Assembly: GCA_964469265.1 (NCBI GenBank) | Contig: CAYXYF010000053.1 | Location: 1 to 8,169 of the forward strand | Direction of reading: 5' to 3' | DNA length: 8,169 nucleotides | DNA from: JAEYZS01 sp964469265 | GTDB lineage: Bacteria; Bdellovibrionota; Bdellovibrionia; Bdellovibrionales; JAEYZS01 | Shown: in pieces, positions 6,537-8,169 of the stretch | Position numbering within the stretch: the first letter of the stretch is position 1 | Layout: the number at the start of each line of letters is the position of its first letter | Translations under genes and position numbers: made by a program | The notes under the pieces: model-generated | What the model saw: only the letters and a program-made list of their open reading frames with translations | Databases searched by the model: none | What the model was told of the DNA's origin: nothing

Positions 6537-8169
6537 TTATTCGCAGCGCGATTTTCCTAAATAGTAATAGTTACCGATTTCATCCAACCAGTACTCGCCT
6601 TGGAACGGCCAGTACTCAAAACCGTTTTGAACGTAGAAGCTTCTATCTTCTTCATCTTCCTCTTCTTCGCCCTCAGGTTTTAGTAGCTTCTTTTTCATTT
6701 GATCTTTTTTACCGTTTAACATTTCGAAACGAGCAAAGTCATGCTGCTTAAATAGCTCAAGTAGGTCGCGATGAATGTCGACAACATACTTCTTCACTAA
6801 GACGCCAGCGTTTTCTTTTGATCTATCTACTCTTGTTGTTAAAACTTTCTTTGCGTACATTCCCAGAGGTGAGGACTTCCATTTTGAGTTCATTTTATCA
6901 ATTTGGTCTCGCTCACCTTCAAGCATGCTGATATAGGCGTGGCTTCTTGCAAAGTCTGGCTCTCTTAAAATTTTTCTAGCAACGATAAAAGGAATTCCGC
7001 TGTTTTTACGGATGCTGTGATCTTTTTTGTACTTATCAAAATCTTTTGCCACTTTTTCTATTTCTTTATAGTAGCGGTCCGTCGTTCTGTAAGTTCTAAT
7101 GATTTCCACAAGATCCTTACGAACAGGTTGGTAAAGCATATTAAAGAAATCTAAAGTCTTTTCCATTTCATCATATTGACAGATGTATAAATAAACGAGT
7201 GATCTTAAAAGAATCGACTCTGGAATATAAAAATCCTCGTAGTAAGGAGAATGCAGAGAGTGCATATTGCCAAGAACAGATCTAAACTGCGCCGCTCTCA
7301 TCTGCGCCCATGAAATTTCAAAAAGCGCATCGTGATAAAATTCAGTATCACGCGGAACTTGTCTGTAGTAAGACATTCCCTCTTCCCATTCTTTATTTTG
7401 GTAGTGAGTTCTTGCCAACCCCATAAGTGCTGCAACTCGCGTCGTATCCGTAATGCTGTCTGGATTTCTTGAGCTCAACAACTCATTAAATGCTCTAATT
7501 GCCATTTCGTTTTTATTCTGTGAAGCATAAGAAAGCGCTTCCATGTACTTCGCTTTACCGTACAGTGGAGAGTTTTCGCTGACTGCAGAAAGTGTCGCAG
7601 CCGCCCGAGCTAACTGCCCGCTTCTGAATTGATATTCACCAATTCTAAAACGAAGCAGGTCTTGGCTTTCTGTTGGGAAATCTCTTAGGTTTACTTTCGA
7701 GATAGCATAGTTAAGAAGAGTAACGTCACCGAGTTGATCGGCCGCAAGAGAAAGCTTTTCTAATGATTTTTTGATGTATGAGCTATTTCCATCCCGTACA
7801 ACATCCACAAAGTGAAACGCCGCTGTCTGATAAAACTTCATATCATAAAGCATTAACCCTAGAAGATACTTAATTTGCATTCGCTCTCTTGTGTAACGAG
7901 GAGAGCGACTTAGGTTAAATAGACGGATGGAAGCTTCTTCGTAGTTTCCATTCTTTGCCAGTGCAAGGGCTTCTTGGAGTTCGTTTGTTGCAGGCTTTGC
8001 CGCGGGCCTTGCACGCTTAGCAGGAAGTGCTCTTTTCGTTCGCGCAGGACGTTTTCTTTGCACTCTTTTCTTTGGTTGCTGGCGTTTTGTTCCCTGTGCA
8101 TAAGCCGTTGTAGAGGAATCACTTCCCTCGAAGCTAAAGATTTGGATCATTGCCAACATTAAGATGTAA
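6537..8169 (-). CDS. periplasmic TPR protein of the gliding cluster, possibly GltC-like (5' end probably outside window)
   Basis: Numbered from the first in-window ATG (8159), it has 540 residues. That ATG has no ribosome binding site and the frame stays open to base 8169 (TAC ATC TTA). The lead LAMIQIFSFEGSDSSTTAYAQ also lacks a basic n-region, so the true start is probably upstream of the window. Cleavage at AYA|Q (after Ala21) is likely. The mature head (24-57) is strikingly rich in Lys, Arg, Gln and Pro. TPR-like helices follow: NELQEALALAKNGNYEEA (59-76), MQIKYLLGLMLYDMKFYQTA (94-113), DLLRFRIGEYQFRSGQLARA (167-186), YGKAKYMEALSYASQNKNEM (200-219), ALMGLARTHYQNKEWEEGM (244-262). Residues 350-480 are charged helices. 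Then come an acidic run (497-506) and a compact aromatic tail with GEYWLDEIGNYYYL and Cys539. This layout and tail resemble what I recall of GltC, a periplasmic TPR protein of the Myxococcus system. That is moderate inference; a different TPR scaffold is possible. Confidence 0.75.
   Translation of the reverse strand, partial: YILMLAMIQIFSFEGSDSSTTAYAQGTKRQQPKKRVQRKRPARTKRALPAKRARPAAKPATNELQEALALAKNGNYEEASIRLFNLSRSPRYTRERMQIKYLLGLMLYDMKFYQTAAFHFVDVVRDGNSSYIKKSLEKLSLAADQLGDVTLLNYAISKVNLRDFPTESQDLLRFRIGEYQFRSGQLARAAATLSAVSENSPLYGKAKYMEALSYASQNKNEMAIRAFNELLSSRNPDSITDTTRVAALMGLARTHYQNKEWEEGMSYYRQVPRDTEFYHDALFEISWAQMRAAQFRSVLGNMHSLHSPYYEDFYIPESILLRSLVYLYICQYDEMEKTLDFFNMLYQPVRKDLVEIIRTYRTTDRYYKEIEKVAKDFDKYKKDHSIRKNSGIPFIVARKILREPDFARSHAYISMLEGERDQIDKMNSKWKSSPLGMYAKKVLTTRVDRSKENAGVLVKKYVVDIHRDLLELFKQHDFARFEMLNGKKDQMKKKLLKPEGEEEEDEEDRSFYVQNGFEYWPFQGEYWLDEIGNYYYLGKSRCE

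Noticed and set aside
1..8169. CRISPR array, tRNA/rRNA, insertion sequence or phage features
   Set aside because: No spaced direct repeats, tRNA-like cloverleaf, transposase motif or terminal inverted repeats were seen. Nearly every base is in coding frames on one strand.

Overview
The window holds a tightly packed block of six genes, all on the minus strand, so the biological order runs from high to low coordinates. All are genes of envelope proteins: two signal-peptide TPR proteins, a TPR lipoprotein, a very small exported protein, a single-pass inner-membrane protein (FHA-like domain, TM helix, TonB-like C-terminal domain), and the first 24 codons of another gene that may be an ExbB/TolQ-type motor subunit. 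The order TPR giant, TPR lipoprotein, ~90-residue exported protein, FHA/TonB-like protein is the order I recall for gltD (agmU), gltE (aglT), gltF (cglF), gltG (pglI) in Myxococcus xanthus. This points to an Agl/Glt envelope machine, known there as the adventurous gliding motility apparatus.

Organism: the gene set is typical of the former deltaproteobacteria (Myxococcota, Bdellovibrionota). The AT-leaning composition (low-to-mid 40s % GC by eye), the AAA/GAA/TTT-rich codons and the shorter proteins argue against a high-GC myxobacterium and fit a lower-GC Bdellovibrio-like or Bacteriovorax-like predator. This is an inference, not a taxonomic identification.

Layout, in transcription order: (1) 8169-6537, basic-headed periplasmic TPR protein, probably running off the window edge at its 5' end; it is perhaps GltC-like. 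(2) 6518-3354, the 1054-residue TPR protein (GltD/AgmU type). (3) 3357-2506, TPR lipoprotein (GltE/AglT type), overlapping gene 2 by ATGA. (4) 2456-2184, GltF/CglF-type small exported protein, after a 49-bp gap that holds a small inverted repeat. (5) 2187-136, GltG/PglI-type FHA/TM/TonB-like protein, overlapping gene 4 by ATGA. (6) 74-1, start of the next gene, with a strong AGGAGG ribosome binding site and a TTG start. No gap exceeds 61 bp and I see no internal terminator, so one transcription unit is likely, with its promoter outside the window.

How the parts would work together (from knowledge of the M. xanthus system, applied here by inference): a proton-driven TolQ/TolR-like motor in the inner membrane drives the GltG-type protein. 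Its cytoplasmic FHA-like domain faces regulators, and its periplasmic TonB-like tail can reach across the periplasm. The soluble TPR proteins and the TPR lipoprotein form the periplasmic and outer-membrane scaffold. No complete plus-strand gene, RNA gene, CRISPR array or mobile element could be supported. The system is not new as a family. Its points of interest are the compact arrangement, the loss of the canonical phosphothreonine-binding residues in the FHA domain, and several doubtful start sites.
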